Source: Bin87 sp963692995
GTDB lineage: Bacteria; Chloroflexota; Dehalococcoidia; Lucifugimonadales; UBA3495
Length of the DNA stretch: 64,000 bases
Assembly (NCBI GenBank): GCA_963692995.1
Contig: OY843611.1
Location: forward strand, 1,364,001-1,428,000
Direction of reading: 5' to 3'
A program made the translations under genes and the position numbers. Below are positions 29,800 to 38,774 of the stretch, piece after piece (the stretch's first letter is position 1; the number at the start of each line of letters is the position of its first letter). A model generated the notes under the pieces. The model ran no database searches. It had not been told where the DNA came from and worked only from the letters and a program-made list of their open reading frames with translations.

Positions 29800-31707
29800 A
29801 TGTCGTCAAAACCGTTCCGAATGCTCATCGGCAGTCTTACTGGCGCCGCCCTGCTCATGGTAATCGTCGGTTGCGGCGGGACGCAGCAGCCGACGGCGCC
29901 GGCGCAGCAAAGCCAACCGGCCCCGCAGCAGCCGGCCGGTGAGCAGCAACCTTCAGGAAGTCAACAGCAGGCTGCGCCGACGGCTACCGCGGCGCCCCCT
30001 ACGCCCACGTTGCCGCCGTTGGCCACGGTTCGGCCCACGAGCACCCCCGCGCCGACGGCAGTCGCGCGTACCGCCCCGACGCCGGTCCCGAGCGGGTCGC
30101 CAAAGCATGGCGGTATGGCCCGCATGTCGGCTTACGCGGATACTAAGGACTGGGATCCGCTGGGGTCTTCGTCGTTGTCCAGCGTGATCTCCTATTCCCA
30201 GCTATACAACCAGATCGTTCAATTCGACACCAACGACCCGACTTTGGTCGTGGGAGACTTGGCGGAAAGCTGGGAGACCGATGAGGCAGGCACATCCTTC
30301 ACGTTCCATCTCCGGGGTGGAGTCAAGTGGACCGACGGGGAAACGCTCGATGCTGATGATGTCGTGTACACCATGCAGCGTTACGGCAACCCCTGTAATG
30401 GCCGTGGTCGTTCCGGTTTGTGGCGGACCTACACCATCCCCATTGAGGTGGTGGAGTTGAAAGACAAAGCCGACTGCACGGCGCTCAACGCCGACGATGT
30501 AGTCCGTAAGGTCGACGATCTTACGGTGGAATTCAACCTCGCCTTCGCATCCGGCGCCTTCATTAAGTTCCTGGCCATCGACTACGCGAAAGTTCTGCCG
30601 AAGCACCTGCTGGAGCAGGACATTGACCTGAACCTGGCTGAAAACATTTTGAGGCACGGCGCCACCTCAGGGCCGTTCATCCTCGAAGGCTACCAATCCG
30701 GCAACCACTACAAGGTGAACAAGAACCCTGACTATTTCAAGGAAGGGTTGCCCTATCTCGACCGGATTGAGCACTTCATCATCACGGTGCCGGCTACATT
30801 CATCGCCCAGGTGGAAGCGGGGCAGATTGATGCCTCCAACGCCGCCGCCAACAACCTGACCGCGCCTGAGAACTACGCAATAGAGGCTTCGACCAATAGC
30901 GAATACGTAGCCCATGAAGTGCTGGGCGCCACCCGAGGCTTTATGCTCAACGTGAAGCGGGAGCCCTTCACCGATCACCGGGTCCGACAAGCCATTAACC
31001 TGGCGGTGGACCGGCAGAAGGTGAACAAACGCGCTTTGCACGGAGCGGGCCGCGGCCATTGCCCCATGGTCGGTTTGGCGCATGACTACGAGGAATGCGC
31101 CACTTGGCCCGGTATGCGGCCCAAAGACACTCCGGGGGGACAGGAAGATATTGCCCGGGCCCGGGAATTGATGGCTGAGGCGGGTTACCCCAATGGTTTC
31201 GAGATCGAATACACCGCCAGGCAGGTAGGCACCTACGTGGTCGAATGTTCGGTGATCAAGCAGGACCTCGAGGAATTTCTGGGCATCACGGGGAGTATTT
31301 CAACATACCCCAGTGCGGCCGGCTATGCCAAGTACGGAACGTCGCGACCGGCCGACTCCAAAGGTGACTGGGACGTGGGCTGCCAGGCCGACGGCATGAC
31401 CGTGTTTGACGTGGACGCTGTGTACGGTGGCATGTTCCTCAAGGGTGGCACCCGCAATTACACGGACTGGAGTTCTCCCAAGATAGTTGACTGGTTCGAA
31501 CGGCAAAAAACCGAATTGGATCCGGAGATGCGTAGGCAAATTAACAAGGAAGCCGAGCTCTGGCTGCATAGCTTCGAGGACAACCACTGGGTCAGCGTGA
31601 CCCTGGGGCGGAACTTCTGGGTGATGCACCGGGACATGAAGGGGTTCAACGCGCCGCAGACCCTTCAGTACGGGTTCAAGCACGAGCATCTGTGGTGGGA
31701 TCGATAG
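29800..31707 (+). CDS. Family 5 ABC substrate-binding lipoprotein (peptide/solute), copy 1
   Basis: Extracytoplasmic binding protein of 635 residues, SBP_bac_5 (DppA/OppA) family. A lipoprotein signal ends at VGC (Cys 25), followed by a Gln/Pro/Thr-rich linker to about residue 100 and then the binding domain (GGMARMSAYADTKDWDP). The domain has SGPFILEGYQSGNHYKVNKN and VRQAINLAVDRQKVN, both family signatures. The ATG at 29800 is chosen for AAAGGTGG upstream. It is closely similar to the copy at 34639, with long identical stretches such as SSSLSSVISYSQLYNQIVQ. It heads an operon with dppB- and dppC-type permeases. No dppD/dppF ATPases follow. Ligand unknown; peptides are typical. Confidence 0.9.
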   Translation: MSSKPFRMLIGSLTGAALLMVIVGCGGTQQPTAPAQQSQPAPQQPAGEQQPSGSQQQAAPTATAAPPTPTLPPLATVRPTSTPAPTAVARTAPTPVPSGSPKHGGMARMSAYADTKDWDPLGSSSLSSVISYSQLYNQIVQFDTNDPTLVVGDLAESWETDEAGTSFTFHLRGGVKWTDGETLDADDVVYTMQRYGNPCNGRGRSGLWRTYTIPIEVVELKDKADCTALNADDVVRKVDDLTVEFNLAFASGAFIKFLAIDYAKVLPKHLLEQDIDLNLAENILRHGATSGPFILEGYQSGNHYKVNKNPDYFKEGLPYLDRIEHFIITVPATFIAQVEAGQIDASNAAANNLTAPENYAIEASTNSEYVAHEVLGATRGFMLNVKREPFTDHRVRQAINLAVDRQKVNKRALHGAGRGHCPMVGLAHDYEECATWPGMRPKDTPGGQEDIARARELMAEAGYPNGFEIEYTARQVGTYVVECSVIKQDLEEFLGITGSISTYPSAAGYAKYGTSRPADSKGDWDVGCQADGMTVFDVDAVYGGMFLKGGTRNYTDWSSPKIVDWFERQKTELDPEMRRQINKEAELWLHSFEDNHWVSVTLGRNFWVMHRDMKGFNAPQTLQYGFKHEHLWWDR

Positions 31708-31770
31708 CGATTGCAACGCCATAACGATCACAGAATCATCCGACGGTTGAACACTGGGTTTGTCTCAAGG

Positions 31771-31802
31771 CAAGCGGGGCGAGCAATGGGCCGCCCCGCT
31801 TG
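31771..31802 (+). terminator. Hairpin between binding-protein and permease genes, copy 1
   Basis: Perfect 11-bp stem (CAAGCGGGGCG / CGCCCCGCTTG) with a 10-base loop, 63 bases after the lipoprotein stop and 28 bases before the permease. No U-tract. In SBP operons such hairpins commonly protect the upstream mRNA so that the binding protein is made in excess. Confidence 0.6.
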
Positions 31803-31830
31803 TTGCAGAGTTTCCGGCGAGGGATAAGCA

Positions 31831-32784
31831 ATGCGACAGTACGCCATCAAACGAATAGGCTTGTTCATACCGACGGTGCTGCTGGTCACGATTATCGTCT
31901 TCGTGGTGATGCGGCTGATCCCCGGGGATCCTGCGCTGGCAATTCTGAGCGCTGACGACGCGGTGTACACGCAGGAAGAGTTGGCGCAACTTCGGGCCGA
32001 ACTGGGAACTGACCGGCCAATCGTGGTGCAGTATGCTGAATGGATGGGTGGACTAGTCAAGGGCGATTTCGGCACCTCGTACTGGTGGGGCGGTCCGGTT
32101 ATGGGTCGGCTGGGTGAACGTATCCCGGTAACCATCGAGTTGGCGCTGCTGGGCATCGCTCTAGCGGTGGTATGCGCTGTTCCCTTGGGCGTTATATCCG
32201 CCATCAAGCCCGACAGCCCGCTGGACTACGCATCCCGGGTATTCACGCTGGTCGGTATCTCCATCCCCACGTTCTTCAGTGGCATCCTGTTGACCATACT
32301 GCTAATCCGAGCCTTCGGTTGGTTGCCGCCCTTGGGCTACGAAGACATTTGGGAAGACCCTTGGACTAACATCAAACAGCTGTTGCTGCCGGCCCTGGCT
32401 CTCGGCTTTTACGACATGGCGTTCATCGCGCGAGTGACCCGCTCCTCCATGATGGAGATCTTGCGCGAGGACTACATGCGCACCGCTCGGGCCAAAGGTC
32501 TGCGCGAGACCGTAGTGCTGGCGCGACACGGGTTGAAGAACGCGGTTCTCCCGGTTCTTACTATTTCCGGTTGGCAGTTTGGGCGTCTTTTTGGTGGCAC
32601 GGTTATCATCGAAAAGATTTTCCTGATACCCGGCGTTGGCCAATTGCTGATCGATGCGATATACCAGCGGGACTTCCCGACCATTCAAGCTGTCATAGTG
32701 ATCGTTGCCCTGTCCATCGTCGTTGTCAACCTCCTGGTTGACCTGTTGTACGGGTGGCTTGACCCCCGGATCAGATACGCGTAG
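31831..32784 (+). CDS. DppB-type ABC permease, copy 1
   Basis: Inner-membrane permease subunit of 317 residues. It has the N-terminal MRQYAIKRIGLFIPTVLLV span, about six membrane segments, the conserved GDFGTSYWWGGPV loop, and the ATPase-docking EAA-type motif (DYMRTARAKGLRE). This gene pairs with the dppC-type permease that begins 49 bases after its stop. The sequence is largely identical in pattern to the copy at 36663. Confidence 0.93.
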   Translation: MRQYAIKRIGLFIPTVLLVTIIVFVVMRLIPGDPALAILSADDAVYTQEELAQLRAELGTDRPIVVQYAEWMGGLVKGDFGTSYWWGGPVMGRLGERIPVTIELALLGIALAVVCAVPLGVISAIKPDSPLDYASRVFTLVGISIPTFFSGILLTILLIRAFGWLPPLGYEDIWEDPWTNIKQLLLPALALGFYDMAFIARVTRSSMMEILREDYMRTARAKGLRETVVLARHGLKNAVLPVLTISGWQFGRLFGGTVIIEKIFLIPGVGQLLIDAIYQRDFPTIQAVIVIVALSIVVVNLLVDLLYGWLDPRIRYA

Positions 32785-32833
32785 GCAGGACAGGAATCAC
32801 CGACAACCATCGGGTAACGACGGAGCATCACTC

Positions 32834-33751
32834 ATGGCGACGTACAACACGGGACAAAGGGCAGAACCGCCGGCAATCGAAGCGCAGCTGCTGGATATGC
32901 GGCCCAAGCAGACCGTGCTGCAAAAGTTGGCTGCTTTCGCTCGGACCAAGCCGTTAGGGGCGGTTAGCGCCGGCATCATCATCCTCACTATCCTGACGGC
33001 GGTTTTTTCGCAGCTTATCGTGCCTTACGACCCTCTGGACTTGGCGCATGAGCCATTCATCGGGCCTCAGCCGGGAGCGTTGTTGGGAGCCGACGAGCTG
33101 GGGCGGGATGTGCTTAGCCGTATAATCTACGGCGCCCGGGTGTCGATGTACGTCGGCTTGATGAGCGTGATAATCGGAATCAGCCTGGGCACGGTTATCG
33201 GCATCCTCAGCGCTTACGTCGGCGGAGTGGTAGATCTGGCAATCCAGCGCGTCGTGGACGCGCTGATGGCATTCCCGGCCATCATCATGGCGTTGGGATT
33301 GACGGCGGCATTGGGGCCGTCGATAAACAATATTGTGGCGGCGCTGGTAGTAATTTTGATGCCTGGCGCGATCCGAGTAATTCGTTCCCAAGTTTTGAGC
33401 ATCAAAGAGTTGGATTACACGCTGGCGGCCCAGGCGATCGGAGCGCGGCCCTGGCGGATAATGCTACGGCATATCATGCCCAACGTGACGGCCAGCTTCA
33501 TTGTGCTCAGCACGATCACCCTTGGCTTGGCCATCATCATCGAGGCATCGCTTACCTTCCTCGGTGTGGGCGTATCGCCGGATATCCCGACGTGGGGCGG
33601 TATGCTTACGGAAGGCGCGCAGAAGTACATCCGCACGGCGTGGTGGCTGGCCGTTTTCCCGGGGCTGGCTATCTCGATAGTGGTGTTCTCTATCAACTTC
33701 CTGGGCGATGCCTTGCGTGACGCGCTGGATCCCCGGCTGCGAGGACGGTAG
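32834..33751 (+). CDS. DppC-type ABC permease, copy 1
   Basis: Second permease subunit, 305 residues, with an N-terminal OppC-type segment, the GADELGRDVLSRIIYGAR motif, five to six membrane segments and the EAA-type docking loop (ELDYTLAAQAIGARPWRIMLRHI). The ATG at 32834 with GGAG before it gives the normal family length; the longer in-frame opening at 32705 overlaps dppB and is rejected. The operon ends here with a palindrome; ATP-binding subunits must come from elsewhere. Confidence 0.93.
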   Translation: MATYNTGQRAEPPAIEAQLLDMRPKQTVLQKLAAFARTKPLGAVSAGIIILTILTAVFSQLIVPYDPLDLAHEPFIGPQPGALLGADELGRDVLSRIIYGARVSMYVGLMSVIIGISLGTVIGILSAYVGGVVDLAIQRVVDALMAFPAIIMALGLTAALGPSINNIVAALVVILMPGAIRVIRSQVLSIKELDYTLAAQAIGARPWRIMLRHIMPNVTASFIVLSTITLGLAIIIEASLTFLGVGVSPDIPTWGGMLTEGAQKYIRTAWWLAVFPGLAISIVVFSINFLGDALRDALDPRLRGR

Positions 33752-33779
33752 CCTCGCCGGCACAAACCAGTAAGGAGCG

Positions 33780-33806
33780 CCGGGGCGGGTTGCAAACCCG
33801 CCCCGG
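33780..33806. repeat. Intergenic palindrome (GGGGCG-base family)
   Basis: Perfect 12-bp arms (CCGGGGCGGGTT / AACCCGCCCCGG) with a 3-base loop, 28 bases after the permease stop and before the convergent retropepsin-like gene. No U-tract. Confidence 0.75.
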
Positions 33807-33840
33807 TTGATTGCCGGGCCAGGCGAGGATGCTCCGTCGG

Positions 33841-34200
33841 TTACAAGTACAGTTCTTCCAGTGGAATCAGACGGGGATTGGGAGTGAAGGGATAAACCAT
33901 CAGGTCAAAGTTTTCCAGCGTGGTCGCGCCCAGCAGATACTTATCCTCCGGTCCGAAAATCACCGGGCAAGTCTGCTCCCGCCCCGCAATGCTGAAGCGC
34001 GCCTCGCCCACGCCATATTCAGCCCGGCTGCCATTGGCGATTTGGAATCCCCGGCGTCGTGAGGGCGTCAAACCCAGCGAGGTCAACAAAGACCCTGGCA
34101 GCATTGAGTGGGTTGCGCCGGTATCCACCAGCGCGGATGCCGGGGTAAAATCTCCACCGAGCGGGTGGCCGACGCCAATTTCTACCCGAAAAGTTCCCAT
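33841..34200 (-). CDS. Retropepsin-like (clan AA) aspartic protease
   Basis: Single-domain aspartic protease of 119 residues, the size of a retroviral-type monomer that would act as a dimer. The active-site loop ALVDTGATHSMLP is at 23-35 with Asp26, and the second conserved block LLGATTLENFDL lies near 87-98. No transmembrane segment is present. AAGGAGAA precedes the chosen ATG; the frame continues upstream to 34236 without support. It stands alone between two transporter operons, on the opposite strand. Such small bacterial retropepsins are widespread but mostly uncharacterised. Confidence 0.8.
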   Translation of the reverse strand: MGTFRVEIGVGHPLGGDFTPASALVDTGATHSMLPGSLLTSLGLTPSRRRGFQIANGSRAEYGVGEARFSIAGREQTCPVIFGPEDKYLLGATTLENFDLMVYPFTPNPRLIPLEELYL

Positions 34201-34389
34201 ATGCGTTCTCCTTCTCGCGAGCCTCCATCGTCTCATTTCCTATATGAGGCTACGTGGCGCCGCTGATGCCGTCAACCGCTCGCCGGTTCTACCGCAGGGT
34301 CTTTCGGCAACCGTGCTGAGCTGTGGATGCCGGCAGCAGATCCCCGGTTGAGTGACCGGTCGAGTAGTGACGATTCACCTAACGTCTTG
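34201..34389. other. Intergenic region with possible unannotated plus-strand transcript
   Basis: No coding frame is supported in this part of a 438-base gap, yet a classical terminator follows on the plus strand at 34390. The sequence at about 34300-34350 is rich in short complementary stretches (GCCGGC, CCGGTTGA, GACCGG). It could be the body of a small RNA or the tail of read-through from the upstream transporter operon. I match it to no known riboswitch or RNA family. Confidence 0.35.
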
Positions 34390-34419
34390 GCCTCTTCCGG
34401 TTAGAAGAGGCTTTTTCTT
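34390..34419 (+). terminator. Rho-independent terminator without an obvious gene
   Basis: Perfect 8-bp stem (GCCTCTTC / GAAGAGGC), 6-base loop, then TTTTTCTT. It is directional: only the plus strand has the U-tract. The nearest plus-strand gene ends 640 bases upstream and already has a palindrome. Confidence 0.8.
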
Positions 34420-34638
34420 GGGTGTTTTTCGTAGTGCGGTTCACGATTTCGTTGTTCACTATTGACACGCGATGGTTGCTCCGATAACATCCCCCTCACT
34501 GTCGCTCGCGGATTGTGGCGATTTTCACAAATCGTTATGGCCGGGAGTTTTCCATACCCACCGGCGGGCATTCTTTGCCGACTGCCTGACCGGATCAAAA
34601 CAATTTCGTCGCTATGACGTTGGGAGGGTCACACCAGT
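34420..34638. other. Leader of the second peptide-transporter operon
   Basis: AT-richer leader with a GGGAGGG ribosome site 11 bases before the next gene. ATTGACAC at about 34462 contains a TTGACA hexamer, but no good -10 follows at 16-18 bases. No coding frame supported. Confidence 0.35.
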
Positions 34639-36567
34639 ATGAAGCCATCCAATCTTGGCCGACCGTTCGTGCGAACGTTGCTTCCCCTGGCGGGGGCAGT
34701 CGCGCTTGTGGTCGGCATCGCATGCAGCGGAGCCGAAGAGGCTCCCGCTTCTGCCCCGGCAACTCAGCCGCCAGCCGCCCCCGCCGCTACCGCGCCGTCG
34801 GCGGAGCAGCCTACCAACACGCCCATTCCCCAGGCCGTCGCCGCTACTGCTCGGCCCACCAACACCCCGGCGCCTACGGCACTTCCCCGCACCGCGGCCA
34901 CTCCCACCCCGGCGGGCGGCCCCCAGTACGGCGGCACTTTGATGATGTCCGCTTACGCCGACACCAAAGACTGGGACCCCCTCGGCTCTTCGTCCCTGTC
35001 TAGCGTCATCTCCTACTCGCAACTGTACAACCAGATTGTGCAGTATGACCCGGTGGACACCAACGCTATCACCGGCGACTTGGCCAAAAGTTGGGACGTC
35101 AGCGACGACGGCCTCACCTACACCTTCTATCTGCGCGACAATATGCAGTGGACCGACGGCACCGAAATTACTTCAGCCGACATCATTTCCACCCATTCGC
35201 GCTACGCCAATCCGTGCAACAGCACTGGACGCTCCGGCCTCTGGCGCAACTACACTGTCAAGATGGAAGTGGTGGACAAGGCCGGGGGCGACTGCACTCC
35301 CACCAACCAGGACGCCGTTTTGCGCGCCATCGATGACAAGACCGTCGAGTTCAATCTCCAGTTCGCCTCGGGCGCGTTCATCAAATTCCTGGCTATTGAC
35401 TACGCCAAAGTCCTGCCGGGCCATCTGCTGGACTCCGACCCCAACTGCGCCGTGCGCGACGCCGCCAACCCCTGCTTCCTGAACCTGGGCGAGAACATCA
35501 TCGATCGGGGAACTACTTCCGGCCCGTTCATTCTGGAAGAGTACCAGGTTGGCGACTTCTACAAAGTGAATAAGAACGAAGATTACTTCAAGGACGGCCT
35601 GCCCTACGTTGACCGGATCGAGCACTACATCTTCCCCGGCACCGCTAAAGACCGGCTGATTGCACAGTTTGAAGCCGGCGGGCTGGACATGGCCAACGGC
35701 GGGTTCACCAACCTTTCGCCCACACAGTACTTTGACCTGGAGAAGAGCACCGATGGCGAGTACGTGGCCCACCCCATCGCCGCTGGCACCAACTGGGGCC
35801 TGATGCTCAACATCAAGAAACCCCAGTTCCAGGACCACAAGGTCCGTCAGGCCATCAACCTGGCCGTTGACCGGCAGGAGATTGACGAGCGGGTCTTTGA
35901 TAACTCCGGAGGCAGCTACTGCCCGCTGATGGGCTTGGCCCACAGCAACGAGGAGTGCAATTCTTGGCCCGGCATCCGCCCGAAAGACACTCCGGAAGGG
36001 CAGCAGGACCTGGCTGACGCCAAGGCGCTGATGGTGGACGCGGGCTATCCTGATGGGTTTGAAGTCCAGTACACCGTTCGGCAGGTCGGCAACTACCCCG
36101 ACCAGTGCCAAGTAGTGAAACAGCAATTGCAGGATGCCCTGGGCATTACCGGCGACATTGAAACCCTGCCCAGCGCGGCCGGCTACGCCAAGTACGGCAC
36201 CTCCCGCGCCGAAAGTTCCGACGGCGACTGGGAAATTAGCTGCCAGGGCGAAGGCATGGTGGTGTTCGATGCCGACGCAGTGTACGGCGGCGTGTATCAA
36301 AGAGGCGGCACCCGCAACTATACCGACTGGAGCAATCCCAAGGTGGATGACTGGTTCGAGGCACAAAAAGTAGAGCTTGATCCGGACAGCCGCCGCGAGA
36401 TCAATAAACAAGCGGAGACCTGGCTCCACGGTTTCGAGGACAACCACTGGGTTACCATGCAACTGGGCCAGCTCTTCTGGCTGGTGCACCGGGACGTGAA
36501 GGGCTTCAACGCTCCGTCCACTGTGCAGTACCAGTTCAAACACGAAGACCTGTGGCTTGACCGCTAG
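34639..36567 (+). CDS. Family 5 ABC substrate-binding lipoprotein (peptide/solute), copy 2
   Basis: Paralogue of the protein at 29800, 642 residues. The lipoprotein signal ends at IAC (Cys 29), followed by an Ala/Pro/Thr-rich linker to about residue 95 and the same SBP_bac_5 domain. Against copy 1 it has an insertion around DSDPNCAVRDAANPCF, adding two cysteines, and a different segment at FPGTAKDRL. The shared cysteines around CNSTGRSGLW and GDCT suggest a conserved disulfide. GGGAGGG lies before the ATG. It heads the second SBP-dppB-dppC unit. The two receptors probably bind related but not identical ligands. Confidence 0.9.
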   Translation: MKPSNLGRPFVRTLLPLAGAVALVVGIACSGAEEAPASAPATQPPAAPAATAPSAEQPTNTPIPQAVAATARPTNTPAPTALPRTAATPTPAGGPQYGGTLMMSAYADTKDWDPLGSSSLSSVISYSQLYNQIVQYDPVDTNAITGDLAKSWDVSDDGLTYTFYLRDNMQWTDGTEITSADIISTHSRYANPCNSTGRSGLWRNYTVKMEVVDKAGGDCTPTNQDAVLRAIDDKTVEFNLQFASGAFIKFLAIDYAKVLPGHLLDSDPNCAVRDAANPCFLNLGENIIDRGTTSGPFILEEYQVGDFYKVNKNEDYFKDGLPYVDRIEHYIFPGTAKDRLIAQFEAGGLDMANGGFTNLSPTQYFDLEKSTDGEYVAHPIAAGTNWGLMLNIKKPQFQDHKVRQAINLAVDRQEIDERVFDNSGGSYCPLMGLAHSNEECNSWPGIRPKDTPEGQQDLADAKALMVDAGYPDGFEVQYTVRQVGNYPDQCQVVKQQLQDALGITGDIETLPSAAGYAKYGTSRAESSDGDWEISCQGEGMVVFDADAVYGGVYQRGGTRNYTDWSNPKVDDWFEAQKVELDPDSRREINKQAETWLHGFEDNHWVTMQLGQLFWLVHRDVKGFNAPSTVQYQFKHEDLWLDR

Positions 36568-36615
36568 TCCATGTGCCGGATAGGCATACGGGGTAAAGGT
36601 TCAGTAAATCAACGT

Positions 36616-36643
36616 GTAGGGGCGAATGATCATTCGCCCCTAC
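36616..36643. repeat. Perfect palindrome between binding-protein and permease genes, copy 2
   Basis: Fully self-complementary 28-base sequence: GTAGGGGCGAATGA followed by its exact complement. It is in the same operon position as the hairpin at 31771 but has an unrelated sequence, so it arose independently of the operon duplication. Confidence 0.85.
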
Positions 36644-36662
36644 TTTGCGAAAGGCGGACGCC

Positions 36663-37619
36663 ATGCGACAGTACGCATTGAAGCGCATTGCGCTGATTAT
36701 CCCTACCGTGCTGCTGGTATCCATCATCGTGTTCACGGTGATGCGATTGCTGCCCGGCGACCCGGCCCTGGTCATCTTGAGCGAAGGCGACGCCGCCTTC
36801 ACCCAGGAAGAACTGGAAGATCTCCGGAGGCAGCTCGGAACCGACCGTCCCATCGTAATCCAGTACGTGGATTGGATCGGCGGGCTGGTGCAGGGGGATT
36901 TGGGCACTTCAACCTGGCGGTCGGGACAGCCGGTTTCCAGACTGGTCGGCGACCGGATTTTCCGTACGCTGGAATTGGCGGTGTTGGCGATACTGATCGC
37001 GGTGGTTTTCGCGGTGCCCCTTGGGGTGATTTCGGCAATTAAGCCGGACAGCGTTATCGACTATTTCGCCCGTGTCATTGCCTTGGTGGGGATTTCCATT
37101 CCCACGTTCTTCGCCGGTCTATTGGTGGTGCTGGTGCTATCTCGCGGTTTCGGCTGGCTACCGCCCCTGGGCTACACGGACCTGTGGGATGACCCCTGGA
37201 AGAACATTCAACAGATGTTCTTGCCGGCGCTGGCCTTGGGTTTTTATGACATGGCCTTCATCGCCCGGGTTACGCGCTCATCCATGATGGAGATAATCCG
37301 CGAGGACTACATGCGGACGGCGCGGGCCAAAGGATTGGCGGAGCGAATAGTCCTGGTGCGGCACGGGTTGAAAAACGCGGTTTTGCCTATCCTCACGATA
37401 TCGGGGTGGCAATTTGGCCGACTGTTCGGCGGAACCGTGATAATCGAAAGCATCTTCAAGGTTCCGGGCATCGGAACTCTGCTCATCGAAACCGTGTTCC
37501 AGCGGGACTTCCCCACCATACAGGCCATCATCATCGTCATCGCGGTGTCCATCGTCATCATCAACCTGTTGGTTGACCTGCTATACGGGCTGCTCGACCC
37601 GCGCATCCGGTATGCCTAG
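36663..37619 (+). CDS. DppB-type ABC permease, copy 2
   Basis: Permease subunit of 318 residues, paralogue of the gene at 31831 (same MRQYA.KRI start, LPPLGYTDLWDDPWKNI loop and DYMRTARAKGLAE docking motif). Six membrane segments expected. The ATG at 36663 follows AGGCGG; an in-frame TTG 18 bases upstream is ignored. Co-transcribed with the following dppC-type gene. Confidence 0.93.
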   Translation: MRQYALKRIALIIPTVLLVSIIVFTVMRLLPGDPALVILSEGDAAFTQEELEDLRRQLGTDRPIVIQYVDWIGGLVQGDLGTSTWRSGQPVSRLVGDRIFRTLELAVLAILIAVVFAVPLGVISAIKPDSVIDYFARVIALVGISIPTFFAGLLVVLVLSRGFGWLPPLGYTDLWDDPWKNIQQMFLPALALGFYDMAFIARVTRSSMMEIIREDYMRTARAKGLAERIVLVRHGLKNAVLPILTISGWQFGRLFGGTVIIESIFKVPGIGTLLIETVFQRDFPTIQAIIIVIAVSIVIINLLVDLLYGLLDPRIRYA

Positions 37620-37662
37620 ACCCGGTGCGAAGCGTCGGACCCGATCACGGAGAATTACCTGA

Positions 37663-38592
37663 ATGACTACGACTAACGCCGGGCAGGGGCTATCTGTTGC
37701 CGATGGCGACGTTCAACTGCTGGACATGCGCCCGCGGCAGACGCAGGTGCAAAAACTGGCCAACTTCGCCAGAACCAAGCCGTTGGGAGCGGTCAGCGCT
37801 GTCATTATTCTGGTGACAATTCTGGCGGCGGGGATCTCCTACGCGATACCGGGCATTTTGCCTCACGACCCGCTGGATGTGCGCGCCCACGAGGAAAAAT
37901 ACATGCCGCCGCAACCCCGGGCTTGGCTGGGGAGCGACCATTTGGGAAGAGACGAGCTGAGCCGCCTCATTGCCGGTTCGCAAATCTCGATCTACGTGGG
38001 TTTGCTCAGTGTCGGTATCGGCGTGACGCTTGGCGCCCTCATCGGCATCATCAGCGCATACGTCGGTGGCGTGGTTGACCTAACCATTCAACGGCTGGTT
38101 GACGCGATGATGGCATTCCCTCCCATCATCCTCGCGTTGGGACTGGTGGCGGTTCTGGGAGGCTCCGCCAACAACGTCATCATTGCCTTGTTGGTCATCC
38201 TGTTGCCGGGCACCATCAGGGTAATCCGTTCCCAGGTATTAAGCATCAAGGAGCTGGACTATACCCTGGCGGCTACCGCCATCGGAGCCGGTTCCATCCG
38301 TATCATGCTGCGCCATATCCTGCCTAACGTGCTGGCCAGCTATATCGTGCTGGGAACCATAACTCTGGGATTTGCCATCATCATCGAGGCGTCGCTGTCC
38401 TTCCTGGGGGTAGGCGTACCGCCGGACATTCCCACTTGGGGCGGTATGCTGACCAGGGGCACTGAGGAAATCCGCATTGCCTGGTGGCTCGCCGTCTTTC
38501 CCGGTGTCGCCATATCCATAGTGGTGTTCGCCATTAACTTCCTCGGCGACGCGCTGCGCGATACGCTTGATCCTCGGCTGCGCGGCAGGTAA
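37663..38592 (+). CDS. DppC-type ABC permease, copy 2
   Basis: Second permease subunit of the duplicated operon, 309 residues. It has the LGSDHLGRDELSRLIAGSQ motif, five to six membrane segments and the ELDYTLAATAIGAGSIRIMLRHI docking loop. The N-terminus shares LLDMRPRQTQVQKLANFARTKP with copy 1 (LLDMRPKQTVLQKLAAFARTKP), a pre-membrane segment not usual in DppC, which supports recent common descent. No ATPase gene follows. Confidence 0.93.
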   Translation: MTTTNAGQGLSVADGDVQLLDMRPRQTQVQKLANFARTKPLGAVSAVIILVTILAAGISYAIPGILPHDPLDVRAHEEKYMPPQPRAWLGSDHLGRDELSRLIAGSQISIYVGLLSVGIGVTLGALIGIISAYVGGVVDLTIQRLVDAMMAFPPIILALGLVAVLGGSANNVIIALLVILLPGTIRVIRSQVLSIKELDYTLAATAIGAGSIRIMLRHILPNVLASYIVLGTITLGFAIIIEASLSFLGVGVPPDIPTWGGMLTRGTEEIRIAWWLAVFPGVAISIVVFAINFLGDALRDTLDPRLRGR

Positions 38593-38616
38593 ACGTCACC
38601 TCACTGGAATGATTAG

Positions 38617-38645
38617 CCAGGGGCGGGTATAGAACTCGCCCCTGG
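38617..38645. repeat. Intergenic palindrome (GGGGCG-base family)
   Basis: CCAGGGGCGGGT pairs with ACTCGCCCCTGG (one G-T pair) around a 5-base loop, 24 bases after the permease stop. Same position and base sequence as the palindrome ending the first operon. Confidence 0.7.
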
Positions 38646-38734
38646 TGCATTGGTGGCCACCGGGTACATTAGTGGTGACCGGCGCCGGCTACCATTCCCC
38701 TCACTGAAGGCGGGGCCGGAGATAGTCGCGCAAA

Positions 38735-38767
38735 ATCGGCGGCTGGGAAACCCCACCAGCCGCCGAT
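38735..38767 (+). terminator. Strong hairpin before the SMP-30-like gene
   Basis: Perfect 12-bp stem (ATCGGCGGCTGG / CCAGCCGCCGAT) with a 9-base loop and no U-tract, 60 bases before the next start codon. Could be a second terminator of the transporter operon or an mRNA leader structure. Confidence 0.5.
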
Positions 38768-38774
38768 GGCCATG

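Noticed and set aside
34210..34390. tRNA gene suspected from a GGTTCTA stretch near 34288
   Set aside because: The flanking bases do not form a T-stem, and no acceptor or anticodon stem is found.
35173..36543. Minus-strand open frame of 456 codons
   Set aside because: Antisense to the second binding-protein gene, mirrored by a similar but shorter shadow opposite copy 1.
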